A DNA stretch of 64,000 bases from Streptomyces sp. NBC_01381 (GCF_026340305.1 NZ_JAPEPI010000001.1:3534001-3598000); one strand, 5' to 3'; positions 27,633 through 35,546 are shown, counted from the stretch's first letter. Notes: a model not told the origin generated them from the letters alone. Program-made: numbers and translations.

Positions 27633-28174
27633 GTCTGCCGGGGGCCGACGAACTGTTCCGTACGACCGGGGGGATGGCGCTGCAGTCGTCGTCTCCGCGA
27701 CGCCAGGCCAATGGCGAGCCGCGGGTGCCGGCGCCCGCGGGGGAGAGCGACGAGACCGCCGCCGGTGACTCCACCGGGGGCACGGGCGACGCGGACGGCG
27801 GTGAGTCCGCCGAACACGGCGCCGCCGACGCGGAGTCGGGGGCCGGGGAATCCCGTAGCCGCACGGCGTCCGCCGAGGGCGAGAAGGGCGGCGGCCGGTC
27901 CGCCGGCTCCGCCTCCACCGCGCAGGCGCGGCGGCGGGCGCGGGCGGCCAATCGGCGGCCGAGCGGGCGTGAGCGGCACGACGAGAAGATCACCGTGTAC
28001 GTGTCCGCCGAGGAGCTCATGGATCTTGAGCACGCCCGGCTCGTGCTCCGGGGTGAGCATGGTCTCGCGGTCGACCGCGGGCGGATCGTCCGCGAGGCGG
28101 TGGCTGTCGTCCTCGCCGATCTCGAGTCCCGCGGGGACGCGAGCATTCTCGTACGACGGCTGCGTGGGCGGTAG
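27617..28174 (+). CDS. Small basic/acidic protein with a C-terminal ribbon-helix-helix-like region, ParA-associated
   Basis: 185 residues; GGAGG lies 10 nt before the GTG, and the gene overlaps parA. The N-terminus has a compact motif (LPGADELFRTTGG, residues 7-19). A disordered, acidic middle (20-100) and an Arg/Ala-rich stretch (100-120) follow. Residues 123-170 read as strand KITVYVS, helix AEELMDLEHARLVL, turn RGEHGLAVD and helix RGRIVREAVAVVLADLE, which is a ribbon-helix-helix pattern. I infer a DNA-binding partner that may stimulate the ParA ATPase through its N-terminal motif. No function is established by sequence alone. Confidence 0.8.
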   Translation: MSRRVSLPGADELFRTTGGMALQSSSPRRQANGEPRVPAPAGESDETAAGDSTGGTGDADGGESAEHGAADAESGAGESRSRTASAEGEKGGGRSAGSASTAQARRRARAANRRPSGRERHDEKITVYVSAEELMDLEHARLVLRGEHGLAVDRGRIVREAVAVVLADLESRGDASILVRRLRGR

Positions 28175-28191
28175 GGGTAGCCTTCCCGCCG

Positions 28192-29181
28192 ATGCCCCTG
28201 AACGACGATTCCGCACCACCTGCCCGCCGCCGCGCCCTGGGGCGCGGTCCCGCGGTGGCTCCGGCGGAGGAGCCCGCCCACGACCAGGAACCGGCGGTCG
28301 AGCCGGAGGCGGTGGCGGAACCGGAGACGTCGGTCGAACCGGAGGCGCCCGCCGAGCCTGACGACGGGCGGTTCAAGGTTCGGCTCGCGAACTTCGAAGG
28401 GCCCTTCGATCTGCTCCTTCAGCTCATCTCGAAGCACAAGCTCGATGTCACCGAAGTCGCGCTGTCCAAGGTGACCGACGAGTTCATGGCGCACATCCGG
28501 GCCATGGGACCCGACTGGGATCTCGACCAGACCACCGAGTTCCTGGTGGTCGCCGCCACTCTGCTCGACCTCAAGGCGGCCCGGCTGCTGCCCACCGCCG
28601 AGGTCGAGGACGAGGCGGATCTCGCGCTGCTCGAAGCGCGGGACCTGCTCTTCGCGCGACTCCTTCAGTACCGCGCGTACAAACAGATCGCGGACATCTT
28701 CAGCGGGCGGCTGGAGGAGGAGGCGCGGCGCTATCCCCGGACCGTGGGGCTTGAGCCGCACCATGCCGAGCTGCTGCCCGAGGTCGTCATCAGCATCGGC
28801 GCCGAGGGCTTCGCCAGGCTCGCCGTGAAGGCGATGCAGCCGCGGGCGAAGCCTCAGGTGTACGTCGACCACATCCATGCCCCGCTGGTCTCCGTGCAGG
28901 AGCAGGCAGGGGTGGTCGTGGCCCGGCTGCGGGAGCGGGGCGAGGCCAGCTTCCAGATGCTCGTCGAGGACGCGGGGGACACCCTCACCGTGGTCGCCCG
29001 CTTCCTGGCGCTGCTCGAGCTGTACCGCGAGAAGGCCGTCGCCCTGGACCAGGAGGACGCCCTGGGCGAGCTGATGGTGCGGTGGACCGGCGGCGACGGC
29101 GACGGGCAGCCGACGGTGACCGACGAATTCGACCGGGCCCCGGAGCTGCCGGGCGAGACGAGCGAGGAGCAGACGGCATGA
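28192..29181 (+). CDS. scpA: Segregation and condensation protein A (kleisin)
   Basis: 329 residues. After an acidic, proline-rich extension of about 58 residues comes the kleisin N-domain, FKVRLANFEGPFDLLLQLIS (partly shown) and LDVTEVALSKVTDEFM, followed by ATLLDLKAARLLP; a C-terminal winged helix (GEASFQMLVEDAG) ends the fold. It bridges SMC heads together with ScpB. The ATG has no clear ribosome site, but TAGCCT lies 8 nt upstream, so an internal leaderless start is possible. scpB overlaps its stop (ATGA). Confidence 0.94.
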   Translation: MPLNDDSAPPARRRALGRGPAVAPAEEPAHDQEPAVEPEAVAEPETSVEPEAPAEPDDGRFKVRLANFEGPFDLLLQLISKHKLDVTEVALSKVTDEFMAHIRAMGPDWDLDQTTEFLVVAATLLDLKAARLLPTAEVEDEADLALLEARDLLFARLLQYRAYKQIADIFSGRLEEEARRYPRTVGLEPHHAELLPEVVISIGAEGFARLAVKAMQPRAKPQVYVDHIHAPLVSVQEQAGVVVARLRERGEASFQMLVEDAGDTLTVVARFLALLELYREKAVALDQEDALGELMVRWTGGDGDGQPTVTDEFDRAPELPGETSEEQTA

Positions 29182-29819
29182 GCAGTCCCGCGGGAGACCT
29201 GGCCGGCGCCGTCGCCGATCTGGAGCTGCGGCCCGCCCTGGAGGCCGTCCTCATGGTCGTCGACGAACCGGCCACCGAGGAGCACCTCGCCAAGGTCCTC
29301 GACCGGCCCCGGCGGCAGATCGCCGACGCGCTGCGCGAGCTGGCCGACGAGTACACCGTGCAGCGGCGGGGCTTCGAGCTGCGGCTCGTGGCGGGCGGCT
29401 GGCGGTTCTACACGCGCCCCGAGTACGCGGCGGCGGTCGAACGCTTCGTGCTCGACGGGCAGCAGGCCCGGCTCACCCAGGCGGCTCTGGAGACCCTCGC
29501 GGTCGTCGCGTACCGCCAGCCGGTCAGCCGTTCCCGGGTCTCCGCCGTGCGCGGAGTGAACTGTGACGGCGTGATGCGCACCCTTCTCCAGAGGGGTCTG
29601 GTGGATGAGGCGGGCGCGGAACCCGAAACAGGTGCGATCCTGTACAGGACGACGAACTACTTTCTGGAGCGGATGGGCCTGCGTGGCCTTGACGAGCTCC
29701 CGGAGCTCGCGCCCTTCCTCCCCGAGGCGGACGCGATCGAGGCAGAGACGCAGGAAGGTGTCCCGTCGTTCGACCCGGACGCTCCTGATGCGCCGGGTTA
29801 CGAGGACGCAGACGACTAA
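29178..29819 (+). CDS. scpB: Segregation and condensation protein B
   Basis: 213 residues from the ATG overlapping the scpA stop. The tandem winged-helix protein shows LRPALEAVLMVVDEPATEEHL (partly shown), QRRGFELRLVAGGWRFYTRPEY (partly shown) and LTQAALETLAVVAYRQPVSR, the core ScpB blocks. It binds ScpA as a dimer in the SMC complex. An acidic tail (about 25 residues) ends the protein. The gene is followed after 10 nt by the pseudouridine synthase gene. Confidence 0.95.
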   Translation: MSSPAGDLAGAVADLELRPALEAVLMVVDEPATEEHLAKVLDRPRRQIADALRELADEYTVQRRGFELRLVAGGWRFYTRPEYAAAVERFVLDGQQARLTQAALETLAVVAYRQPVSRSRVSAVRGVNCDGVMRTLLQRGLVDEAGAEPETGAILYRTTNYFLERMGLRGLDELPELAPFLPEADAIEAETQEGVPSFDPDAPDAPGYEDADD

Positions 29820-29829
29820 CGGAAATTTG

Positions 29830-30990
29830 ATGCGAAGCAGCAGCGGCAGGAACAGCAGCGGAAACAACGGCGGGAGCCGTGGTGGCAACAGCGGCGGCCG
29901 CGGCGGGAGCAGCGGTGGCCGCGGTAACTACCGCGGTGCCGGCAACGCCCGCGACGACAGGCGCGGGGCCGGCAGCGCCCGCGACGACAAGCAGGGCGGC
30001 AGCGGCCGTCCGAAGAAGCCGCGTCCGGAGGAGCGGCGCTACGACGTGGGCACCGGCGGCACGCAGGACGGCCCGAAGTCGGGCCGTGGTGCCTCGGCGC
30101 GCGGCGGCGCCAAGGGCGGCCCCAAGCAGGGCAGCCAGGCAGGCGGACGCGGGCGTTGGGCTCCGGCCACCTCCCGTGAGTACGACGCGCGGGCCGAGGA
30201 GCGCAACCGCGAGCGGTACGCGGGCAAGCCGAAGACCAACCTGCCCAAGACCTTCCCGGGCGCCGAGCAGGAGGGCGAGCGGCTGCAGAAGATCCTCGCC
30301 CGCGCGGGCTACGGCTCGCGCCGTGCCTGTGAGGAGCTGGTCGAGCAGGCCCGCGTCGAGGTCAACGGCGAGATCGTGCTCGAGCAGGGCATGCGGGTCG
30401 ACCCGGAGAAGGACGAGATCAAGGTCGACGGCCTGACGGTGGCGACCCAGTCTTACCAGTTCTTCGCCCTGAACAAGCCGGCCGGCGTCGTCTCCACCAT
30501 GGAGGACAGCGAAGGCCGCCAGTGCCTCGGTGACTACACGAACAACCGCGAGACGCGGCTGTTCCACGTGGGCCGGCTGGACACCGAGACCGAGGGCGTC
30601 ATCCTGCTCACCAACCACGGTGAGCTGGCGCACCGCCTCACGCACCCGAAGTACGGCGTGAAGAAGGTCTACCTCGCGCACATCGTCGGGCCGATCCCGC
30701 GTGACCTGGGCAAGAAGCTCAAGGACGGCATCGAGCTGGAGGACGGGTACGCGCGTGCGGACCACTTCCGCGTCGTCGAGCAGACCGGCAAGAACTACCT
30801 GGTCGAGGTGACCCTGCACGAGGGCCGCAAGCACATCGTGCGGCGCATGCTGGCCGAGGCCGGGTTCCCGGTCGACAAGCTGGTGCGGGTGGCCTTCGGG
30901 CCGATCACCCTCGGCGACCAGAAGTCGGGGTGGCTGCGCAGGCTCTCGAACACCGAGGTCGGCATGCTGATGCAGGAAGTCGACCTGTAG
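29830..30990 (+). CDS. rluB: RluB-family rRNA pseudouridine synthase
   Basis: 386 residues. The first 130 are low complexity (Gly, Arg, Ser and Asn rich, with RG-type repeats), likely a disordered RNA-contact tail. An S4 domain follows (RLQKILARAGYGSRRACEEL, partly shown), then the RsuA/RluB catalytic domain with the Asp in GRLDTETEG and the ELAHRLTHPKYGVKK block. It should make a pseudouridine in 23S rRNA. The start is the ATG 10 nt after scpB; a longer frame upstream only shadows scpB. The scpA-scpB-rluB order is the general bacterial arrangement. Confidence 0.92.
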   Translation: MRSSSGRNSSGNNGGSRGGNSGGRGGSSGGRGNYRGAGNARDDRRGAGSARDDKQGGSGRPKKPRPEERRYDVGTGGTQDGPKSGRGASARGGAKGGPKQGSQAGGRGRWAPATSREYDARAEERNRERYAGKPKTNLPKTFPGAEQEGERLQKILARAGYGSRRACEELVEQARVEVNGEIVLEQGMRVDPEKDEIKVDGLTVATQSYQFFALNKPAGVVSTMEDSEGRQCLGDYTNNRETRLFHVGRLDTETEGVILLTNHGELAHRLTHPKYGVKKVYLAHIVGPIPRDLGKKLKDGIELEDGYARADHFRVVEQTGKNYLVEVTLHEGRKHIVRRMLAEAGFPVDKLVRVAFGPITLGDQKSGWLRRLSNTEVGMLMQEVDL

Positions 30991-31004
30991 ACACCACTCA
31001 GGGC

Positions 31005-31046
31005 TTGTGACTGCCCGTCCGTTCTCTTTATAGTCTTCATGACTAT
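31005..31046 (+). promoter_or_regulatory. Promoter with an inverted-repeat operator over its -10 box, upstream of the NrtR-like gene
   Basis: -35 TTGTGA (31005-31010), an 18-nt spacer and -10 TATAGT (31029-31034), close to consensus. The inverted repeat ATAGTC-TTCAT-GACTAT (31030-31046) covers the -10 and the expected start site, 17 nt before the ATG. This layout fits autorepression by the first gene product. Confidence 0.75.
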
Positions 31047-31063
31047 TAAGGGGGTGGGCGGGC

Positions 31064-31813
31064 ATGCCTGTGTCCGGGACCTACGACAAGTACGCCTTCG
31101 AGCCGTTCGCCGTCACCGTCGACCTCGCCGTCTTCACCGTCCGCGCGGGCCGGCTGCACGTGCTGCTCGTCGAGCGGGGCCAGGAGCCGTACGCGGGACG
31201 CTGGGCGCTGCCCGGCGGCTTCGTGCTCCCCGAGGAGTCGGCCGAGACCGCGGCGGGCCGTGAGCTCGCCGAGGAGACCGGCCTCACGGACGCCGGCGGG
31301 CTCCACCTGGAGCAGCTGCGCACCTACAGCGAACCGGACCGCGACCCTCGGATGCGGGTCGTCTCGGTGGCGTTCGCGGCGCTCGTGCCCGATCCGCCCG
31401 AGGTGCGCGGCGGCAGCGACGCCGCCCGCGCCGCCTGGTTGCCGTACGGCTCCGCGTACGGGCCGCTCGCGTTCGACCACGAGCGGATCCTCGCCGACGC
31501 CCATGACCGCGTCCGCGCCAAGCTCGAGTACACCGGCCTCGCCACGGCCTTCTGCCCGCCCGAGTTCACGCTCGGCGAGCTGCGGCAGGTCTACGAGACG
31601 GTGTGGGGCGTCGAGCTCGACCCGGCCAACTTCCGGCGCAAGGCGCTCGGCACGCCCGGCTTCGTCGCGGCGATCCCCGGGGCCGCGCGCCTGACCGGCG
31701 GGCGCGGAAAGCCCGCAGCCCTCTACCGCGCGGGCGGCGCCACCGAACTGCACCCGCCCCTTCTCCGTCCCTCGACCATTGCCTCGGACCTCTCGGAAGG
31801 AAAGACCTCATGA
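31064..31813 (+). CDS. NrtR-type regulator: NUDIX domain plus winged helix
   Basis: 249 residues. The N-terminal NUDIX domain has a complete box, GFVLPEESAETAAGRELAEE (partly shown), so the metal-binding Glu residues are kept. The C-terminal part (about 155-215: FTLGELRQVYETVWGVELDP, NFRRKALG) is the winged helix seen in NrtR regulators of NAD metabolism, which bind ADP-ribose-type ligands. Pairing with an ADP-ribosylglycohydrolase gene (ATGA overlap) fits sensing of ADP-ribose. An operator-like repeat lies directly upstream. Confidence 0.85.
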   Translation: MPVSGTYDKYAFEPFAVTVDLAVFTVRAGRLHVLLVERGQEPYAGRWALPGGFVLPEESAETAAGRELAEETGLTDAGGLHLEQLRTYSEPDRDPRMRVVSVAFAALVPDPPEVRGGSDAARAAWLPYGSAYGPLAFDHERILADAHDRVRAKLEYTGLATAFCPPEFTLGELRQVYETVWGVELDPANFRRKALGTPGFVAAIPGAARLTGGRGKPAALYRAGGATELHPPLLRPSTIASDLSEGKTS

Positions 31814-32820
31814 AGCGCGCCGCCACCGGATCCCTGATCGGGCTCGCCCTCGGGGACGCGCTCGGCTTCCCGACCGAGTTCAACGACGTACCCTCGATCC
31901 TCGCCAAGTGCGGGCCCTGGCGGGAGATGGAGCTGCCGAAGCCCGCGTTCGTCACGGACGACACGCAGATGACGCTCGCGCTCGGCCGTGCGCTCAAGGC
32001 CGCGTCCGCGCGCGGGCTCTGCGGGCCCGAGCGGTTCGCGCACCTCACCCGCCGGGAGTTCGTCGCCTGGAACTTCTCGCCGGACAACAACCGCGCCCCC
32101 GGCGACACCTGCGTCACCGCCTGCGAGCTGCTCGCCGACGAGCAGCGCCCCTGGCGGGACGCCAGCCAGCTGCACTCCAAGGGCTGCGGCGCCAATATGC
32201 GGGTCGCGCCGCTCGGGCTCATGCCGTGGCTCAGCGAGGAGATGCGGGCCGGCGCCGCACAGACCCAGTCGGCGCTCACCCACGGCCACCCCACGGCCCT
32301 GGCGGCCAGCGATCTCACGGCGTACGCGGTGAAGCTGCTCGCCGAGGGCACGGAACCGATGGGCCTGGTCGGCCTGCTCCGGTCGTACGCCATCGACAAC
32401 CGCACCCGGTACCGCGAGGACTGGCTCGGCGACCTGTGGACCCGCTCCCAGGACCCGACCCCCGAGCACTTCATCGCGCGCGGTTGGGACGAGTGCCTCG
32501 CGATACTCGAACGGCTCGCGGCGGCGCTCAAGGACGCCAACCCGGAGACCGACCCCTGCCTCGCCACCGGCGCGGGCTGGATCGCCGAAGAGGCGCTCGC
32601 CACCGGCCTGCTCTGCTTCCTGATGTTCCCCGACGAGCCCCTCACCGCCCTGCGCAGGGCGGCCTGCACCTCGGGGGACTCCGACTCCATCGCCTGCCTG
32701 GCCGGCGCGTTCGCGGGCGCCCATCTCGGCGCGGACGCCTGGCCCGCCGAGTGGGCCGAGCGGATCGAGTACCGGACGGAGCTGCTCGAACTCGGGGCGC
32801 TCTGGGACGGGGAGGCCTAA
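31810..32820 (+). CDS. ADP-ribosylglycohydrolase family protein
   Basis: 336 residues. The DraG/ARH fold is marked by GSLIGLALGDALGFPTEF near the start, the metal-binding TDDTQMT (about 51-57), and GDSDSIACLAGAFAGAHLGA near the end. Enzymes of this family remove ADP-ribose from proteins or nucleic acids, or hydrolyse O-acetyl-ADP-ribose. It is translationally coupled to the NrtR-type regulator, so its level probably follows the ADP-ribose pool. The substrate cannot be assigned from sequence. Confidence 0.9.
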   Translation: MKRAATGSLIGLALGDALGFPTEFNDVPSILAKCGPWREMELPKPAFVTDDTQMTLALGRALKAASARGLCGPERFAHLTRREFVAWNFSPDNNRAPGDTCVTACELLADEQRPWRDASQLHSKGCGANMRVAPLGLMPWLSEEMRAGAAQTQSALTHGHPTALAASDLTAYAVKLLAEGTEPMGLVGLLRSYAIDNRTRYREDWLGDLWTRSQDPTPEHFIARGWDECLAILERLAAALKDANPETDPCLATGAGWIAEEALATGLLCFLMFPDEPLTALRRAACTSGDSDSIACLAGAFAGAHLGADAWPAEWAERIEYRTELLELGALWDGEA

Positions 32821-33099
32821 GCCGCAGCCGCCGCCGACGCGCGGCGCACCCGGAACAGGAAGTCCTCGACCCGGCGGCGGGGCAGCTCGTCGGGAGGCGT
32901 GGGCGGGGCCCAGGCTTTCGGCACCGGGGACGCATCGCGTGCTTCCAGCGGGGCGCGCCGTGCAGGCGTACGTCCGCGTCGAGCTTCTTGCGCTGGCCGA
33001 GCGCGTAGCCCGGAACTGCGCCTCCGCCAGTCCTTCGACATGCGTCGGCGGCTTCTCGAAGCGGTCGCGTACGAGGTCCAGGTCGCTCAGGCGCTGCAT
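32818..33099 (-). pseudogene. Small conserved-looking gene disrupted by two frameshifts
   Basis: Reading from ATG 33099, the frame MQRLSDLDLVRDRFEKPPTH (partly shown) runs to AEAQFR near 33010. Coding character then moves to another frame (GYALGQRKKLDADVRLHGAP), and again to the third frame (EARDASPVPKAWAPP ... VEDFLFRVRRAS), ending at the TAG at 32818-32820. Each switch equals a loss of one base: one G in the GGG run near 33009 and one C near 32945. The best frame keeps G/C at third positions, while the others show AGA and similar rare codons. The result would be a soluble protein of about 95 residues in the Rieske operon, unless the shifts are sequencing errors. Confidence 0.65.
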
Positions 33100-33120
33100 T
33101 GGTGAGCGTACGGGCCACCG

Positions 33121-33585
33121 TCAGCCGAGCGTGATCGAATTTCCGGTGACCGTGATCTTCTGCGCGGGGAGCGGCCGTGGCGCGGGGCCTTCCGCCACCG
33201 AGGCGTCCGCCACGCGGTACTTGCTGCCGTGGCACGCGCAGTTGATCGTGCCGTCCGTGACCTCGCTGACCGTGCAGCCGGAGTGCGTGCAGACCGCGGA
33301 GAAGCCCTTGAAGTCGCCCTCCTCGGGCTGTGTCACGACGACCTTCTTGTCCTTGAAGATCTTGCCGCCGCCGACCGGGATGTCCGACGTCTTGGCCAAC
33401 TCGTCGGCCGCGGGCGGCTTCTGGGACTTCTCGCCGCCGGAGGAGGACGGTGCGGCGGAGGACTCGGTCTCGGGCGGCTGCTCCGGCTCCGCGTCCTCGT
33501 CGCCGTACTTGCTGCATCCGGCGGCCAGCGCGACCGCGCCGCCGGTGGCGAGGACCGTGCGCCGGGTGGGGGGCGTACCGCTCAT
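33121..33585 (-). CDS. Rieske [2Fe-2S] lipoprotein, Tat-dependent
   Basis: 154 residues. A twin-arginine signal (TRRTVLATGG) and a lipobox (LAAGC, Cys24) are followed by an acidic linker and a Rieske domain. The cluster motifs are CTHSGC (99-104) and CACHGS (116-121): Cys99/His101 and Cys116/His119 as ligands, with Cys104 and Cys118 placed for the disulfide of high-potential Rieske proteins. It should be membrane-anchored outside the cell and pass electrons. Its ATG overlaps the stop of the upstream membrane-protein gene. Confidence 0.92.
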   Translation of the reverse strand: MSGTPPTRRTVLATGGAVALAAGCSKYGDEDAEPEQPPETESSAAPSSSGGEKSQKPPAADELAKTSDIPVGGGKIFKDKKVVVTQPEEGDFKGFSAVCTHSGCTVSEVTDGTINCACHGSKYRVADASVAEGPAPRPLPAQKITVTGNSITLG

Positions 33586-34175
33586 GTCGTCACTCCGAAC
33601 GTACGGAAGAACCACAGCGCCGACGTCAGCCAGATCACCGTGAGGACCGTGAAGACCAGGCCTCCGATCACCGGAAGCAGCCAGCCGGGCAGCTTCTCCG
33701 AGCGGAGCAGCAGCATCTTGGCACTGAAGGCGCCGAAGAAGAAGCAACCGAGCAGCGAGTGCCACATCACGCGCGTCGAGTACGTCTGATAGCCGAGCGC
33801 GTAGAGGCAGTGCACCGCCACGGGCACCGACACCAGGAACGCGATCCGGCCCGACCAGCGGTGCAGCGCCGCCGACCAGGACGGGCCCGGAAGACGGCCG
33901 TACACCATGAACGCCGATGCGACCTGGACGAGCGCGAAGGCGAACGCCGTCGTGCCCAGCCAGGCCTTGACCGCGCTGGTGCTGCTGAACCCGGCGAGGT
34001 TGAAGGCCGTGCCCTCCGGGTCGTGCGTCCTGCCGTACACACCGAGGCCGACCGCGACCGCCGCGGCGACCAGGGCGGGCACGAGATAGCGGGCGGGGTG
34101 CGGGCGACGGTGGTCGCCCGTCGCGGGGGGCGGGCCGAAGCCGCCCTGGGTCGCGGCGTTCGGATCGACGCTCAT
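33582..34175 (-). CDS. DUF6529-like five-helix membrane protein, possible b-type cytochrome
   Basis: 197 residues with five predicted membrane segments (YLVPALVAAAVAVGLG, AWLGTTAFAFALVQVASAF, GRIAFLVSVPVAVHCLYALG, VMWHSLLGCFFFGAFSAKML, LLPVIGGLVFTVLTVIWL). His residues lie within or next to segments 3 and 4 (LHRWSGR, VAVHCLY, VMWHSLL), as expected for heme b binding in cytochrome b561-type proteins. This is an inference. GGGAG lies 5 nt before the ATG. The stop overlaps the Rieske gene start, so both products probably act together. Confidence 0.8.
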   Translation of the reverse strand: MSVDPNAATQGGFGPPPATGDHRRPHPARYLVPALVAAAVAVGLGVYGRTHDPEGTAFNLAGFSSTSAVKAWLGTTAFAFALVQVASAFMVYGRLPGPSWSAALHRWSGRIAFLVSVPVAVHCLYALGYQTYSTRVMWHSLLGCFFFGAFSAKMLLLRSEKLPGWLLPVIGGLVFTVLTVIWLTSALWFFRTFGVTT

Positions 34176-34219
34176 GGTGGCTCCCTGGTCGGGCGCGGCG
34201 GGGTCGGGGTGCGGGCGGG

Positions 34220-34903
34220 TCAGGGCACGACGGGGCGGGCGGTGAGGCGGCCGCCGTCGAAGGGCACGGCGCCGGTCTCCGGGTCCAGGCGCGGGGCGGG
34301 CGCGGGCTTGCCGTCGCGCTTGAGGATGCCGACCTGGCTGCCGTCGGGCAGCACGATCCAGCCGCCGTCGACCTCGGCGCCGCGCACCTCGGTGGTCGCG
34401 CGGTACAGGCCGGAGGGCTTCTTCGCCCGGTCCGCGGTGAAGTCCCATGTCTTCTTGTCGATGTCGACCGTGCCGCGGACCTTGTCGTCGTCGCGCAGGG
34501 TGCCGTCCAGCTTCGCGCCGTGCTTGCCGGTCAGCCGCATCGAGCCGTCGTCCTCGACGTTGCCCTTCAGCCAGGATTCCGTGTTCCGTCCGTCGCAGAA
34601 GTACGCGATGGCCTTGCCGTCACGGATCGAGATGGAGACGGCCGAGGTGTCGTCGTCCGTACGGCCCGCGTACTCGGCCTTGGCCGGCGGCTTCTTCGAC
34701 GGCTCCTTCGAAGGATCGTCGGTCGGACTCTTGGAAGGGTCGCTCTTGGAGGGCGCCGGAGACGAGGGCGCCGGTGACGCGGCACCGGGCGAGTCCTCTC
34801 CGTACGACGAATTGCCCGTCCCCGTGGTCGCGTTGAGCGACAGCATGAACAGGGCCAGCAGCAGCCCCCCGAGAAGCGTGTACAGCGGTCCCGAGCGCTT
34901 CAT
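34220..34903 (-). CDS. Membrane-anchored or secreted protein of unknown function, Rieske operon
   Basis: 227 residues; GGGAGG lies 5 nt before the ATG. One N-terminal hydrophobic segment (PLYTLLGGLLLALFMLSLNA) is followed by a Ser/Pro/Lys/Asp-rich linker (about residues 30-75) and a beta-rich domain with SVSISIRDGKAIAYFCDGRN and WLKGNVEDDGSMRLTGKHG. No catalytic motif is recognised. It is the first gene of a minus-strand operon with the DUF6529-like and Rieske genes (44 nt gap), so it may be an extracellular accessory to that redox pair. Confidence 0.75.
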   Translation of the reverse strand: MKRSGPLYTLLGGLLLALFMLSLNATTGTGNSSYGEDSPGAASPAPSSPAPSKSDPSKSPTDDPSKEPSKKPPAKAEYAGRTDDDTSAVSISIRDGKAIAYFCDGRNTESWLKGNVEDDGSMRLTGKHGAKLDGTLRDDDKVRGTVDIDKKTWDFTADRAKKPSGLYRATTEVRGAEVDGGWIVLPDGSQVGILKRDGKPAPAPRLDPETGAVPFDGGRLTARPVVP

Positions 34904-35183
34904 ACGGGCCTCCCCCGAGGCGTGGGCCGTGCCGGCTCCTCCATGCAAGCGGACGCGCGCCCCCTGCGTCCAGGGCTGAACCGTCACGGATCGTTCCAAG
35001 TGGCGACAGAAGGCGATCAGGGCGACATTGGCAGGGTCCGAGGTCCCGCCCCTGGGCGGCGCGGCACGGGCGACAACCACGCGGCGTCCGTCTCGGCAGG
35101 CGGGCGCCGCGCACTCGTCCCCGGGGCCCTGACTACCCTTGTGAGCACAGCAAGTCGTAGATACACGAGCGAGGAGCAGCACT

Positions 35184-35546
35184 GTGGCGGTACGAGCGGT
35201 CCGGGGCGCCGTCCAACTGAAGCGGGACGCGGCCGACCACATGGACGAGCAGGTCAGCGAGCTGCTCACCGCCATCCTCGAGCGGAACGGACTGACCCAG
35301 GACGACCTGATCAGCATCTGGTTCACGGCGACGCCCGATCTGCACTCCGACTTCCCGGCCGCGGCCGCGCGCAAGCTGGGCATCGTGGACGTCCCGCTGA
35401 TCTGCGCGCAGGAACTGGAGATCAACGGCGCGATGCCCCGCGTCGTCCGGGTCCTCGCGCACATCGAGACCGACAAGCCCCGCTCCGAGATCACGCACGT
35501 CTACCTCGGCGCAGCTGCCACCCTTCGCAAGGACATCGCCCAGTGA
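35184..35546 (+). CDS. aroH: Chorismate mutase, AroH type
   Basis: 120 residues. It converts chorismate to prephenate for tyrosine and phenylalanine synthesis. The AroH fold is recognisable from VRAVRGAVQLKRDAADHM at the N-terminus (Arg residues of the active site), WFTATPDLHSDFPAAAAR, and RVLAHIE near the C-terminus. GAGGAG lies about 7 nt before the GTG. The stop overlaps the start of the prephenate dehydrogenase gene (GTGA), so consecutive pathway enzymes are coupled. Confidence 0.93.
   Translation: MAVRAVRGAVQLKRDAADHMDEQVSELLTAILERNGLTQDDLISIWFTATPDLHSDFPAAAARKLGIVDVPLICAQELEINGAMPRVVRVLAHIETDKPRSEITHVYLGAAATLRKDIAQ

Noticed and set aside
26124..28174. parS sites near the ParA gene
   Set aside because: The known Streptomyces parS sequence GTTTCACGTGAAAC is not present in the window, and no parB gene is adjacent, so this is not the main chromosomal parAB locus.
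29605..29829. N-terminal extension of the RluB frame into scpB
   Set aside because: The extension is an out-of-frame read of scpB; ATG 29830 is the natural start.
33200..34450. Plus-strand frames opposite the Rieske operon
   Set aside because: They lack recognisable domains and follow GC-rich antisense patterns; the minus-strand genes have signal, membrane and iron-sulfur motifs.
34922..35542. Extended frame upstream of prephenate dehydrogenase
   Set aside because: It overlaps the chorismate mutase gene out of frame; the GTG at 35543 coupled to the chorismate mutase stop is the real start.
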